Part shown: positions 6,697 to 13,534 of the stretch, in pieces
How positions within the stretch are numbered: the first letter of the stretch is position 1
How the letters are laid out: each line of letters starts with the position of its first letter
Origin: DASXBJ01 sp036491755
Lineage (GTDB): Bacteria; Chloroflexota; Dormibacteria; Dormibacterales; Dormibacteraceae
Length of the DNA stretch: 32,596 bases
Direction of reading: 5' to 3'
NCBI GenBank assembly: GCA_036491755.1
Contig: DASXBJ010000144.1
Location: 1 to 32,596 of the forward strand
Made by a program: the position numbers and the translations under genes
The notes under the pieces: generated by a model
Databases searched by the model: none
What the model was told of the DNA's origin: nothing
The model's input: only the letters and a program-made list of their open reading frames with translations

Positions 6697-7851
6697 TTGA
6701 AATTCATCGCGCTGGTCGCCGCCACCCTCGGTTTGCTCGCGTGCACGAGTTCGCCAGGCTCGTCGACATCGTCGGCGGCCAGGACGGCCTCGCCCGCAAC
6801 TTCGGGCAATCCCGCGAACTCGCAGGCGGCAGACCTCCGCACGCATCTAGACCTCCTGCTCGGCGAACAGGTGCTTTTGACGGCCAAACAATCCGCGGCG
6901 GCCGTCAACCACTCGGATTCGTATGCCGGCTACACCACCTTGCTGACCACCAACGGTTCGGACCTCGCGGATGTCATGCGCGCCGCACTCGGCAACACCG
7001 CCGCCGACCAGTTCTCGCAGGCGTGGACTGTCGAAAACGGATACCTGGTCGACTATTCCATCGGGGTCGTCACCCATAACCAGTCGAAGGCCAACGGGGC
7101 GATGTCCGGGCTCGTCAACGGTTTCGCGCCGCAGCTCGCGCAGCTGATCACCGACCTGACGCAGCTTCCGCTCGACCCCGTCACCCAATTGCTGACGCAG
7201 CAGGTCCTCGAGGACAAGGCCTTCATCGATGACCAGTTCGCCCAGAAACCGGGGTCGACCTTTCCGGACCTGCACACGGCCTACCTGCAGTCGACCCGCC
7301 TCGGTGACGCCCTCGCGCCGCGGATCGCGCAGAAATTTCCCGACAAATTCCCGGGCAATGCGTCCGTTCCGGCGGTCGACCGCCGCGTCACGCTGAACAT
7401 GCTGCTGCAGGAGCACGCCTATCTCGCGACGATGGCCGGCGATGCGACCGTGCGGGTCGCGGTCGCTGACCAATCGGCGGCGACCACCGCCCTGGCCGCC
7501 AACGCCGACTCTCTCGGCACCACGTTCAGCGACCTGTTCGGCACCGCGACCGGGACGCAGTTCGACGTTCTATGGGCGGCGAGGGATGGGGCGCTGGCCG
7601 GATACGCGTCAAAGGGAGATGCCGCATCGACGAAAATCCTCCGCGAGACATTCGTCGCGCAATTTTCGAGGCTCGCCGGCGTCTCGGCGACGCCGGTCCT
7701 GGACCAGGTCGACGCGACGATCAAGGTCCTCGACGACCAGCGCTCCACGACCTCGGCGACCTCGGCCTCGCTGCCGGCTGACGATCGCGCGGCGGCGGGC
7801 GGGATGCAGGCGATCGCCGACGCGGTGGTGGAGTCAGCGCCTCAGCACTGA
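6697..7851 (+). CDS. Lipoprotein with an internally duplicated helical domain
   Basis: The 384-residue protein starts at TTG 6697, giving a clean lipoprotein signal (MKFIALVAATLGLLAC, lipid-modified Cys16) followed by a Ser/Thr/Ala linker to about residue 45. The rest is helical and soluble. Residues about 52-124 and 233-305 share a pattern: L..LL.E...L, then an L..N...L helix, then G......F...W.......YS/GY. This indicates tandem copies of one helical-bundle domain. I do not recognise the family. Residues 160-220 form a connector rich in Gln, Asp and Pro. The frame continues far upstream, but that part is antisense to the exonuclease gene. It shares a control palindrome with that gene. Confidence 0.8.
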   Translation: MKFIALVAATLGLLACTSSPGSSTSSAARTASPATSGNPANSQAADLRTHLDLLLGEQVLLTAKQSAAAVNHSDSYAGYTTLLTTNGSDLADVMRAALGNTAADQFSQAWTVENGYLVDYSIGVVTHNQSKANGAMSGLVNGFAPQLAQLITDLTQLPLDPVTQLLTQQVLEDKAFIDDQFAQKPGSTFPDLHTAYLQSTRLGDALAPRIAQKFPDKFPGNASVPAVDRRVTLNMLLQEHAYLATMAGDATVRVAVADQSAATTALAANADSLGTTFSDLFGTATGTQFDVLWAARDGALAGYASKGDAASTKILRETFVAQFSRLAGVSATPVLDQVDATIKVLDDQRSTTSATSASLPADDRAAAGGMQAIADAVVESAPQH

Positions 7852-7856
7852 CGCGC

Positions 7857-9122
7857 TCAGGTGCCCAGGGCTGCGGCTATCAGCTCCAGGCCGGTGGTGG
7901 CCTCGTCCGGGTTCAGCACGAGCGGCGGGCTCAATCGCACCGCGCGCGTGCCCGCGGTCAGGAGCAGCAGTCCTCGCTCGAACGCGGCCTGCACGAGCTG
8001 GGAGGCCTGGTCCGGCGTCCTGAATTCGATCGCCAGCATCAGCCCCATGCCGCGGACGTCGCTGACCTGGCTGTGCGTGGCGGCGATCTCGCGCAGCCCG
8101 TCCTGCAGGATGGCGCCCACGCGCGAGGCGTTCTCCATGAGCCCGTCCTCGATCAGATCCAGCGTCGCGATGCCGGCGGCGCAGGCGATCGGGTTGCCGC
8201 CAAACGTGCTGCCATGCGATCCAGGTGGCCAGCTCATCTGCTCCGCCCGCGCGATGAACGCGCCGAGGGGCAGGCCCGAGGCGATGCCCTTGGCCAGGCA
8301 GACGATGTCCGGCTCGACGTCCCAGTGCTCGATGGCGAGCAGCTTGCCCGTGCGACCCATGCCCGACTGGACCTCGTCAGCCACCAGCAGGATGCCGTGC
8401 TTCTTGGTCAGCTCGCGCAGGCGAGGCAGAAAATCGTCGGGCGGCACCAGGTAGCCGCCCTCGCCCTGAATCGGCTCGACGAACACCGCGGCGACGCTTT
8501 CCGGCGGCGCGACGGTGGCGAAGAGCTCCTCGATTCGGGAGATGCTCTCATCTGTCGTCACGCCGCGCGACGGGCTGGGAAACGGCGCGTGGAAGACCGA
8601 CGACAGAAGCGGCGCGAAGCGGCGCCGCTGGCTCGCTTTGGAGGCCGTGAGCGACAGGGCGCCGAACGTGCGGCCGTGGAAGGCGCCGATGAATGCGATG
8701 TAGCTCGGGCGGCCGCTCGTGAACCGGGCGAGCTTCATCGCACCCTCGATCGCCTCGGCGCCGGAGTTGGTGAAGAACACCTTGGCCGGCGTGCCGGGCA
8801 GGATCCTGGCCTCCAGGCGCTCCGCGAGCTCGATCTCCGAGCGGTAATAGAAATCCGTCCCCGACATGTGCAGGAATCGCCGCGCCTGCTCCTCGACCGC
8901 CGCGACCACCTTGGGGTGGGAATGGCCCGTCGAGTTGACCGCGATTCCCGCGGTGAAGTCGAGGAACCGGTTGCCGTCCACATCGGTGACCCAGCAGCCC
9001 TCGCCGCGTTCCATGACGAAGGGGTATGAGCGGGTGAAGCTGGGCGACATCGCCTTCGCATCCCTGGCGATCAGCTCGGCCGCCTTCGGGCCTGGAAGGG
9101 GCGTCCGGACCAGAGGCCTCAC
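7857..9122 (-). CDS. Class III aminotransferase (4-aminobutyrate/acetylornithine type)
   Basis: The 421-residue PLP enzyme transfers an omega-amino group to a keto acid. Visible are the N-terminal TPLPGPKAAELIARD typical of the GabT-like branch, VDGNRFLDFTAGIAV, the cofactor phosphate-binding NSGAEAIEGAMKLAR, GAFHGRTFGALSLT, the PLP-ring aspartate in VADEVQSGMGRTG, the Schiff-base lysine in CLAKGIASGLPLGAF, and STFGGNPIACAAG. 4-Aminobutyrate or acetylornithine/ornithine are possible substrates; no neighbour discriminates. The GTG at 9122 is chosen because TACGTT sits seven bases upstream, and the alternative longer frame runs into the divergent acetyltransferase. Its end lies five bases from the convergent lipoprotein stop. 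Confidence 0.9.
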   Translation of the reverse strand: MRPLVRTPLPGPKAAELIARDAKAMSPSFTRSYPFVMERGEGCWVTDVDGNRFLDFTAGIAVNSTGHSHPKVVAAVEEQARRFLHMSGTDFYYRSEIELAERLEARILPGTPAKVFFTNSGAEAIEGAMKLARFTSGRPSYIAFIGAFHGRTFGALSLTASKASQRRRFAPLLSSVFHAPFPSPSRGVTTDESISRIEELFATVAPPESVAAVFVEPIQGEGGYLVPPDDFLPRLRELTKKHGILLVADEVQSGMGRTGKLLAIEHWDVEPDIVCLAKGIASGLPLGAFIARAEQMSWPPGSHGSTFGGNPIACAAGIATLDLIEDGLMENASRVGAILQDGLREIAATHSQVSDVRGMGLMLAIEFRTPDQASQLVQAAFERGLLLLTAGTRAVRLSPPLVLNPDEATTGLELIAAALGT

Positions 9123-9129
9123 GGCCGGG

Positions 9130-9135
9130 AACGTA
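9130..9135 (-). promoter_or_regulatory. Putative leaderless -10 box of the aminotransferase
   Basis: TACGTT on the minus strand is followed by seven bases (CCCGGCC) and the GTG at 9122. There is no Shine-Dalgarno sequence in between. Confidence 0.5.
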
Positions 9136-9161
9136 TCAGACCGTCTCGGGAATCCGGCAGC

Positions 9162-9167
9162 GATAAT
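9162..9167 (+). promoter_or_regulatory. Putative leaderless -10 box of the acetyltransferase
   Basis: GATAAT ends seven bases before the ATG at 9175, mirroring the spacing of the other leaderless starts. Its first base deviates from TANNNT. It lies in the 52-base region shared with the divergent aminotransferase. Confidence 0.4.
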
Positions 9168-9174
9168 GATTCCC

Positions 9175-9747
9175 ATGGCGAAAGCGAGCGTTCCGGCTCG
9201 CAAGGACGGGAGTGCTGCCAAGGCGCGAGCCAGGCCGAACAGCAGCAGCGAGTTCACCATCCGGGCGGCGACCCACGATGACCTGCGGGCGATCGTCGGG
9301 ATCTACAACTGGGCCGTCAACCAGACCTTCGCCACCATCGACTCCGAGCCTCTGGACACCGAGGAGGCGGCAGAGTGGTGGGAGGCGCACGGCAAGCGGT
9401 CCAAGCTGCTCGTCGCAACCGATGAGACCGGCGTCGTCGGCTGGGCGCGCCTGTTTCCCTGGAATCAGCGCGGGTTCGACATCGTGGAGGACCTGGTCTA
9501 CGTCGACCCCGTCCACCAGGGCCGGGGCATCGGTCGCTCGCTGCTGACCGAGCTGATCACCGAAGCCCGCGGCCTCGGCTATCGAACGATCGTCGCGACG
9601 ATCGCCACGGATAACCGGCCCGGTCTCGCCCTGCACACGCGCCACGGCTTCGAGACGGTCGGCACGATTCGCGACGCGGCCCACAAGTTCGACCGCTGGA
9701 TGGACATAACCCTGGTCCAGCGCAGCCTGGAGGGGGGCGAGGGCTAG
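9175..9747 (+). CDS. GNAT N-acetyltransferase, phosphinothricin/methionine-sulfoximine type
   Basis: The 190-residue protein has a basic tail of about 26 residues and then a GNAT fold beginning FTIRAATHDDLRAIVGIYN. The acetyl-CoA loop is GRGIGRSLL, and family-diagnostic segments follow: NRPGLALHTRHGFETVGTIRDAAHKFDRWMDITLVQ. These match the Pat/Bar/MnaT group, which acetylates phosphinothricin, methionine sulfoximine or related amino acid analogues. The natural substrate here is unknown. The start could also be the in-frame ATG at 9166. The last codons (ending GEG) and the stop fall within a copy of the dispersed repeat described downstream, so the C-terminus may have been reshaped by it. Confidence 0.88.
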   Translation: MAKASVPARKDGSAAKARARPNSSSEFTIRAATHDDLRAIVGIYNWAVNQTFATIDSEPLDTEEAAEWWEAHGKRSKLLVATDETGVVGWARLFPWNQRGFDIVEDLVYVDPVHQGRGIGRSLLTELITEARGLGYRTIVATIATDNRPGLALHTRHGFETVGTIRDAAHKFDRWMDITLVQRSLEGGEG

Positions 9748-9842
9748 GAGAGGAGCCGCTGCACTCCCCTCTCCCCATCGGGGAGAGGGCTAGGGAGAGG
9801 GGCGTAAACGAGCACCCACGGCGAGCGAGGGCTAGGGTGCGG
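9731..9842. repeat. Cluster of dispersed GGGCTAGG/CCCTCTCCC repeats in a convergent gap
   Basis: A complete unit (about 9765-9804) has CCCTCTCCCC at 9767-9776 pairing with GGGGAGAGGG at 9780-9789, followed by CTAGGGAGAGGGG. Partial copies with GAGGGCTAGG flank it at about 9739-9748 and 9827-9836; they contain the stop codons of the acetyltransferase and of the convergent membrane gene. GCACCC at 9812-9817 and GGGTGC at 9835-9840 form a second possible stem. A related unit occurs at 25684-25723. Repeats of this type are scattered in many bacterial genomes and may act as bidirectional terminators. Confidence 0.75.
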
Positions 9843-10311
9843 GGCGCGGACCCTCGGTATCCGGCAGGTATACCGTCGAGCGCCTGTGTCTCGACCATGC
9901 GATCGCGAACGTCACCGCCACCGTCGCCAGCAGTGCCGGACCCCAGGCGACAAAACCGCCGAAGCTGATCACCTGCGGAACCGCCTGCAGCGCGGCTGAT
10001 ACGGCCGACACCGGCCAGGCCCCCGTGCGCGCGCTGACGAGCGGCGCGCAAGCCAGCAGGACCAAGCAGCCCGCGATCGCGTAGGGCAGCGGTCCCGACC
10101 AGCCGGACACCGCCGCGACCACGTGGCACACCATCGACCCGTCGAGAGTGCTGGTGCACTCCTCGGCCCCTCCCGGGATGAACTGGACAACCAGCGCCGC
10201 CACCGAGAGCAGCGGTGTCACCAGCGCGACCGCCGTGACGGCGCGGCCGTGGTTGCGCAGGGTCAATCCGAGGGCGGCCCCCAGGATCAGGGCCAGGGGC
10301 ACCAGGATCAC
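9832..10311 (-). CDS. Hypothetical integral membrane protein
   Basis: The 159-residue hydrophobic protein starts RRVILVPLALILGAALGLTL-like and has four or five predicted membrane helices with short loops. One outer-side loop contains two cysteines (EECTSTLDGSMVCHV) that could form a disulfide. I do not recognise a family. The GTG at 10311 overlaps the stop of the substrate-binding protein gene as GTGA, so translation is coupled and the protein is probably a functional partner of the operon. The frame remains open upstream, but that part overlaps the previous gene. The stop codon lies in a repeat copy. Confidence 0.7.
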   Translation of the reverse strand: MILVPLALILGAALGLTLRNHGRAVTAVALVTPLLSVAALVVQFIPGGAEECTSTLDGSMVCHVVAAVSGWSGPLPYAIAGCLVLLACAPLVSARTGAWPVSAVSAALQAVPQVISFGGFVAWGPALLATVAVTFAIAWSRHRRSTVYLPDTEGPRPAP

Positions 10312-11561
10312 CCGGCGTTGCTGCCGGGCGAAGGAATCAGAGCCGTACCGGTCGCGTAGGCGGCCGGGTACACGATCCTCATCACCCCGACCGCCTGCCA
10401 CTGGCCGACCACGGCCGCCGCGCGCGTGTTCTGCCCCTCGTCCAGAGCGCCGGCGCCGGCGAACCTGACCCCGCCGCCGTTGATGCTGTCCCCCACGGGT
10501 ACGTCCACCTGCAAGGCCGCGACGCGAATCGCGTCGGCGTTCACCTGGCCCACCAAATTCGGCAGCACGTCATGGAACAGGGTCCATCCGCCGACAAATC
10601 CGGCGACTGCCGGAATCTCCATCGAGGCGCCCGCATTGCTCTGCGAATAGACGGAGCGCGCGGTGGTCAGGAGCGCCTCACCGGCGGGGGAAAGAGCCGC
10701 CGGGCTGATGGTGGCGTCAGGCTTGTCCGCCGCATACACGCCGATGGCAGCCGGCCCAAGAAGCTGGCCGAACAGCGGCATGCAGAATGCGGAGCTCGTC
10801 CCGATCGCCCCCTTCAACGGCACGTGGTGCCGCAGCACCGCTTGCCAGATCGCAATTCCGTCGTTCAGATAGCTGACGTCATACAGGAGATCCGGCCTGT
10901 CTTCCGCGAGCCGGGCGGCGATGGCGTCGGGATTGAATGCGATGGGGTTGTAATCGATGACGTCGACCACGTCGATGCCCAGGGTCTGCGCGAGCTGCTG
11001 TTCCCCGCCGCCCACCGAGCGCCCGTAGACGTCGTCCACCCTCACGATCACCGCGCGCGGCGCCGTGAGCTTGTCCGCGGGGATGAGCACGTCGTGGGTG
11101 AAGTTCACCGCCATGCGTCCCAGCGCACTACCGGTCGCCACCGTGCGGAACACGTAGTGGCGCTGCGCCGTGATCGGGTCGGCCACGGCGCCGGTCTCCC
11201 AGTAAACGGTCTTCAGCTGCTCGGCTCGCGCCGCGGCCACGACCGAAAGGGTGCTGCCATACGTGCCGAGGATCGCGGGGACGTGAAAGGTGCGCACCAG
11301 CGAATCGACTGCGTCACTCGCGGCTTGCGGCGTCGTGGCGTCGATGACCTGCAGCCGGATTCTCGGAGCGCCACCCGCCTCGGCGGCCTGCAACGCCGCC
11401 TCCACTCCCGCCAGCTCCTCCTTGCCGCCCGGCGCCTGCGGACCGCTGAGCGGATAGATCGCGCCGAGGACGATGGATTGCTGGCGCGCGACTGGCTGCG
11501 ACTGCGCGCAGGCGGCCGCGACGACCAGAAGGACCGCGATCAGCGCGAGGCGGCGGATCAC
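10308..11561 (-). CDS. Substrate-binding lipoprotein, branched-chain amino acid (LivJ-like) type
   Basis: The 417-residue protein has a lipoprotein signal (IRRLALIAVLLVVAAAC) and the type I periplasmic-binding fold. Visible are IVLGAIYPLSGPQAPGGKEELAGVEAALQ, the VPAILGTYGSTLSVVAAARAEQ motif, and the central hinge with VIVRVDDVYGRSVGGGEQQLAQ. Such proteins deliver amino acids, urea or similar ligands to ABC permeases, or act as sensors. No permease or ATPase gene is adjacent, so it is an orphan receptor. It starts at GTG 11561, 22 bases after the thioredoxin gene, in a chain of overlapping genes headed by a rhodanese. That suggests a link to sulfur compounds, which is inference only. Confidence 0.86.
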   Translation of the reverse strand: MIRRLALIAVLLVVAAACAQSQPVARQQSIVLGAIYPLSGPQAPGGKEELAGVEAALQAAEAGGAPRIRLQVIDATTPQAASDAVDSLVRTFHVPAILGTYGSTLSVVAAARAEQLKTVYWETGAVADPITAQRHYVFRTVATGSALGRMAVNFTHDVLIPADKLTAPRAVIVRVDDVYGRSVGGGEQQLAQTLGIDVVDVIDYNPIAFNPDAIAARLAEDRPDLLYDVSYLNDGIAIWQAVLRHHVPLKGAIGTSSAFCMPLFGQLLGPAAIGVYAADKPDATISPAALSPAGEALLTTARSVYSQSNAGASMEIPAVAGFVGGWTLFHDVLPNLVGQVNADAIRVAALQVDVPVGDSINGGGVRFAGAGALDEGQNTRAAAVVGQWQAVGVMRIVYPAAYATGTALIPSPGSNAG

Positions 11562-11583
11562 CGCCTCAGGATATCGATCCCGG

Positions 11584-11994
11584 TTATGCGGTCGCCGCGA
11601 CGCCCACGCCACCGGTCCGGGCTTCCGCGAGCTGGCGTTCGAGCTTGGGCGCCGCGGCGTACCCGTAGTTGACGTGCAGGGGCCGCCCGTCGGCGGACAT
11701 CACGACCGTCGTGGGCAGCGTGTACACGTGAAACTGATCGGCGAGCGAGCGGTCGACGATGGCGTCGACCCTGTCCACGCGCACTGGGCCGAGCCTGGCC
11801 AGCGCGGGCTCCTGGTGCGTGCGGCAGACGGTGCAGCCCTCACCGGTGAAGTAGAGGATGTACGGCTCGGCTGCGGCCGCTCCTCTCGCGCTCGCCGCTG
11901 AGCGACGGGCAACCAACGACCGGACCGCCTCCAGGCAGGCCGCGGCGAGCACGACCCCGCCCGCCACCGCCAGCGCCCAGAGCTGTGCGCTCAC
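11584..11994 (-). CDS. Membrane-anchored thioredoxin-like protein
   Basis: The 136-residue protein has an N-terminal membrane anchor (LWALAVAGGVVLAAAC, about residues 5-22) and a thioredoxin fold: ILYFTGEGCTVCRTHQEPAL with active-site CTVC, the cis-proline strand YTLPTTVVMSADGRPL, and a helix ending KLERQLAE. It probably exchanges disulfides or handles sulfur equivalents at the membrane. The GTG start overlaps the DUF4395 stop as GTGA. The order rhodanese, DUF4395, thioredoxin is recurrent in actinobacteria and relatives. The frame open upstream of 11994 is a shadow of DUF4395. Confidence 0.85.
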   Translation of the reverse strand: MSAQLWALAVAGGVVLAAACLEAVRSLVARRSAASARGAAAAEPYILYFTGEGCTVCRTHQEPALARLGPVRVDRVDAIVDRSLADQFHVYTLPTTVVMSADGRPLHVNYGYAAAPKLERQLAEARTGGVGVAATA

Positions 11995-12467
11995 GCGCCG
12001 ATCCAGCCTCGCTTGCCGAGCTGGAAGTAGATCTGGCATCCGACGCAATATCCGAACGCCAGGTTGACGAACGCGAGCACGGCAACGATGAGCGCGAGAG
12101 CGAGCCCGATCACCTCCACCGGACTCGGCCGGAAGTCTTGGGTCAAGAGCGGGAGGAAGATGAGGACTGACGCCACGGCCGTGACCACGCCGCCCATGCC
12201 CTGGGCGAAGTTGTGCGGTTCGGGGCTTTCCGCCACAACGCGCGGCTTGACGATGCCGCGCGGCTTCAGAACCATGAAGTAAAGCTGCTTGAACAGGGCG
12301 CGCTGGGGGTCGAAGGTGCCCGCCAGCAGAACGACAGCCAGCAGCGGGATCAGAACGAGCGCAGGCCACCCGGCAAAGCTGCCGAGAAACGCAACGAGCA
12401 CGGTCGCCACGATCCCGGCCTGGTTGACCCTGAGCGCCGAGTGGTCGACGACGTTGGCTCCGCTCAC
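11991..12467 (-). CDS. DUF4395 membrane protein
   Basis: The 158-residue protein begins VDHSALRVNQAGIVATVLVAF, the hallmark of DUF4395. It has about four membrane helices, a loop with FDPQRALFKQLYFMVLKPRG, and a C-terminal FGYCVGCQIYF motif whose CxxC could carry redox or persulfide chemistry. The family is typically encoded beside sulfurtransferases and thioredoxins, and here it is translationally coupled to both through GTGA overlaps at each end. A role in moving or reducing sulfur across the membrane is plausible but unproven. Confidence 0.87.
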   Translation of the reverse strand: MSGANVVDHSALRVNQAGIVATVLVAFLGSFAGWPALVLIPLLAVVLLAGTFDPQRALFKQLYFMVLKPRGIVKPRVVAESPEPHNFAQGMGGVVTAVASVLIFLPLLTQDFRPSPVEVIGLALALIVAVLAFVNLAFGYCVGCQIYFQLGKRGWIGA

Positions 12468-13306
12468 TTCTCGATGGGCGCCTTGATCGAGCTGCCCCAC
12501 TCAGTCCACGAGCCGTCGTAGTTCCTCACGTCCGGGTAACCGAGAAGCTCCTTGAGGACGAACCATGTGTGAGCCGAGCGCTCGCCGATGCGGCAGTAGG
12601 CGATCACCTCTTTGTTGGACACGATGCCCTTGCCGCCATAGATCTCCTTGAGCTCGTCGACACTCTTGAAGGTGCCGTCCTCGGTGTTGACCGCGGTGCC
12701 CCAGGGGATGCTGACCGCGGTCGGGATGTGGCCGCCGCGCTGCGCGCCTTCCTGCGGCAGGTTCTCCGGAGCCAGAAGCTCACCCGAGTACTCCTTGGGC
12801 GATCGCACGTCGACCAGGCCGGCCTTGCCGAGCTTGGAGGCGACGTGGTCGCGATAGGCGCGAAGGTCTTCCTTCGGCGAGCCGCGGAACTTGTAGTCCG
12901 TGGCGGGGTAGCTGGGGACGTCCGTGCTGTAGGCGCGGCCTTCCTTCTCCCACTTGACGCGGCCGCCGTCGACCAGCTGCACCTTGTCATGGCCGTAGTA
13001 CTTCAGCGCCCAGTACGCGTAGGCGGCGAACCAGTTGTTGTTGTCGCCGTACAGCACGATCGTGGTGTCCGGCGAGATGCCGCTCTGGCCGAGCAGGTTG
13101 GACAGGGCCTCCTTGCTCGCGATGTCGCGGTTCAGCTGGTCCTGGAGGTCCTTTCGCCAGTTCCAGCCGACGGCGCCTTCGATGTGGCCGCCCTCATAGG
13201 CCTTCGGGTCCACGTCGACCTCGACCAGCCGGACGCCGGTGTCCTTGGCGTGGTCGGCGATCCATTCGGTGCTGACCAGGGCCTTGGTTTGTGTCGATGA
13301 GCTCAA
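12464..13306 (-). CDS. Thiosulfate sulfurtransferase (two-domain rhodanese)
   Basis: The 280-residue enzyme moves sulfane sulfur from thiosulfate to an acceptor through a cysteine persulfide. It has an inactive N-terminal rhodanese domain (LVEVDVDPKAYEGGHIEGAVGW, YGDNNNWFAAYAYW) and a catalytic C-terminal domain (LVDVRSPKEYSGE, GHIPTAVSIPWG) with active-site Cys about 238 in AYCRIGERSAHTWFVL, the CysA/SseA-type loop. The start is decided by GGAGGG seven bases before the TTG at 13306; an upstream in-frame TTG at 13330 has no ribosome site. It heads a five-gene minus-strand operon with DUF4395, thioredoxin, substrate-binding lipoprotein and membrane protein. Confidence 0.93.
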   Translation of the reverse strand: MSSSTQTKALVSTEWIADHAKDTGVRLVEVDVDPKAYEGGHIEGAVGWNWRKDLQDQLNRDIASKEALSNLLGQSGISPDTTIVLYGDNNNWFAAYAYWALKYYGHDKVQLVDGGRVKWEKEGRAYSTDVPSYPATDYKFRGSPKEDLRAYRDHVASKLGKAGLVDVRSPKEYSGELLAPENLPQEGAQRGGHIPTAVSIPWGTAVNTEDGTFKSVDELKEIYGGKGIVSNKEVIAYCRIGERSAHTWFVLKELLGYPDVRNYDGSWTEWGSSIKAPIEK

Positions 13307-13534
13307 TTTCAATCCCTCCAGGAAATGCAAAATTTCAAACGGTCGGATGAACGAATCGGTCGAAACCGCGGCGGACGGGCGCGCTTACGGCGCGAGCGAA
13401 CCGCCGGACTAGCTACAGAAGCAGGCCGGAATGTGAACCAGGCGCTGGGCAGGCCAGCTGAGATCCTGCATATTCACGACATCTTATGACAACCCAGGAT
13501 GGGGGACGATGATTCCGGTGAGGGCGGCTTCCTA
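13307..13534. other. Divergent intergenic region, rhodanese operon / dapF homologue
   Basis: This 228-base gap must hold the promoters of both flanking units. I see a short direct repeat of CGGTCG (around 13340 and 13358) and AT-rich patches near 13330 and 13470-13490, but no confident -35/-10 pair. I recognised no riboswitch. TATGAC at 13485-13490 lies eight bases before an in-frame ATG (13499) of the dapF frame, a weak leaderless candidate. Confidence 0.4.

Noticed and set aside
10572..11672. 366-codon plus-strand frame opposite the substrate-binding protein
   Set aside because: Shadow frame: Arg/His/Asp-rich, no domain features, while the opposite strand encodes a clear lipoprotein.
12569..13300. 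243-codon plus-strand frame opposite the rhodanese
   Set aside because: Antisense to a gene with an intact active site and Shine-Dalgarno; its valine/alanine-rich content reflects codon mirroring.
13307..13534. Possible SAM or other sulfur riboswitch before the rhodanese operon
   Set aside because: I could not find the conserved core of any known class; only short scattered repeats are present.
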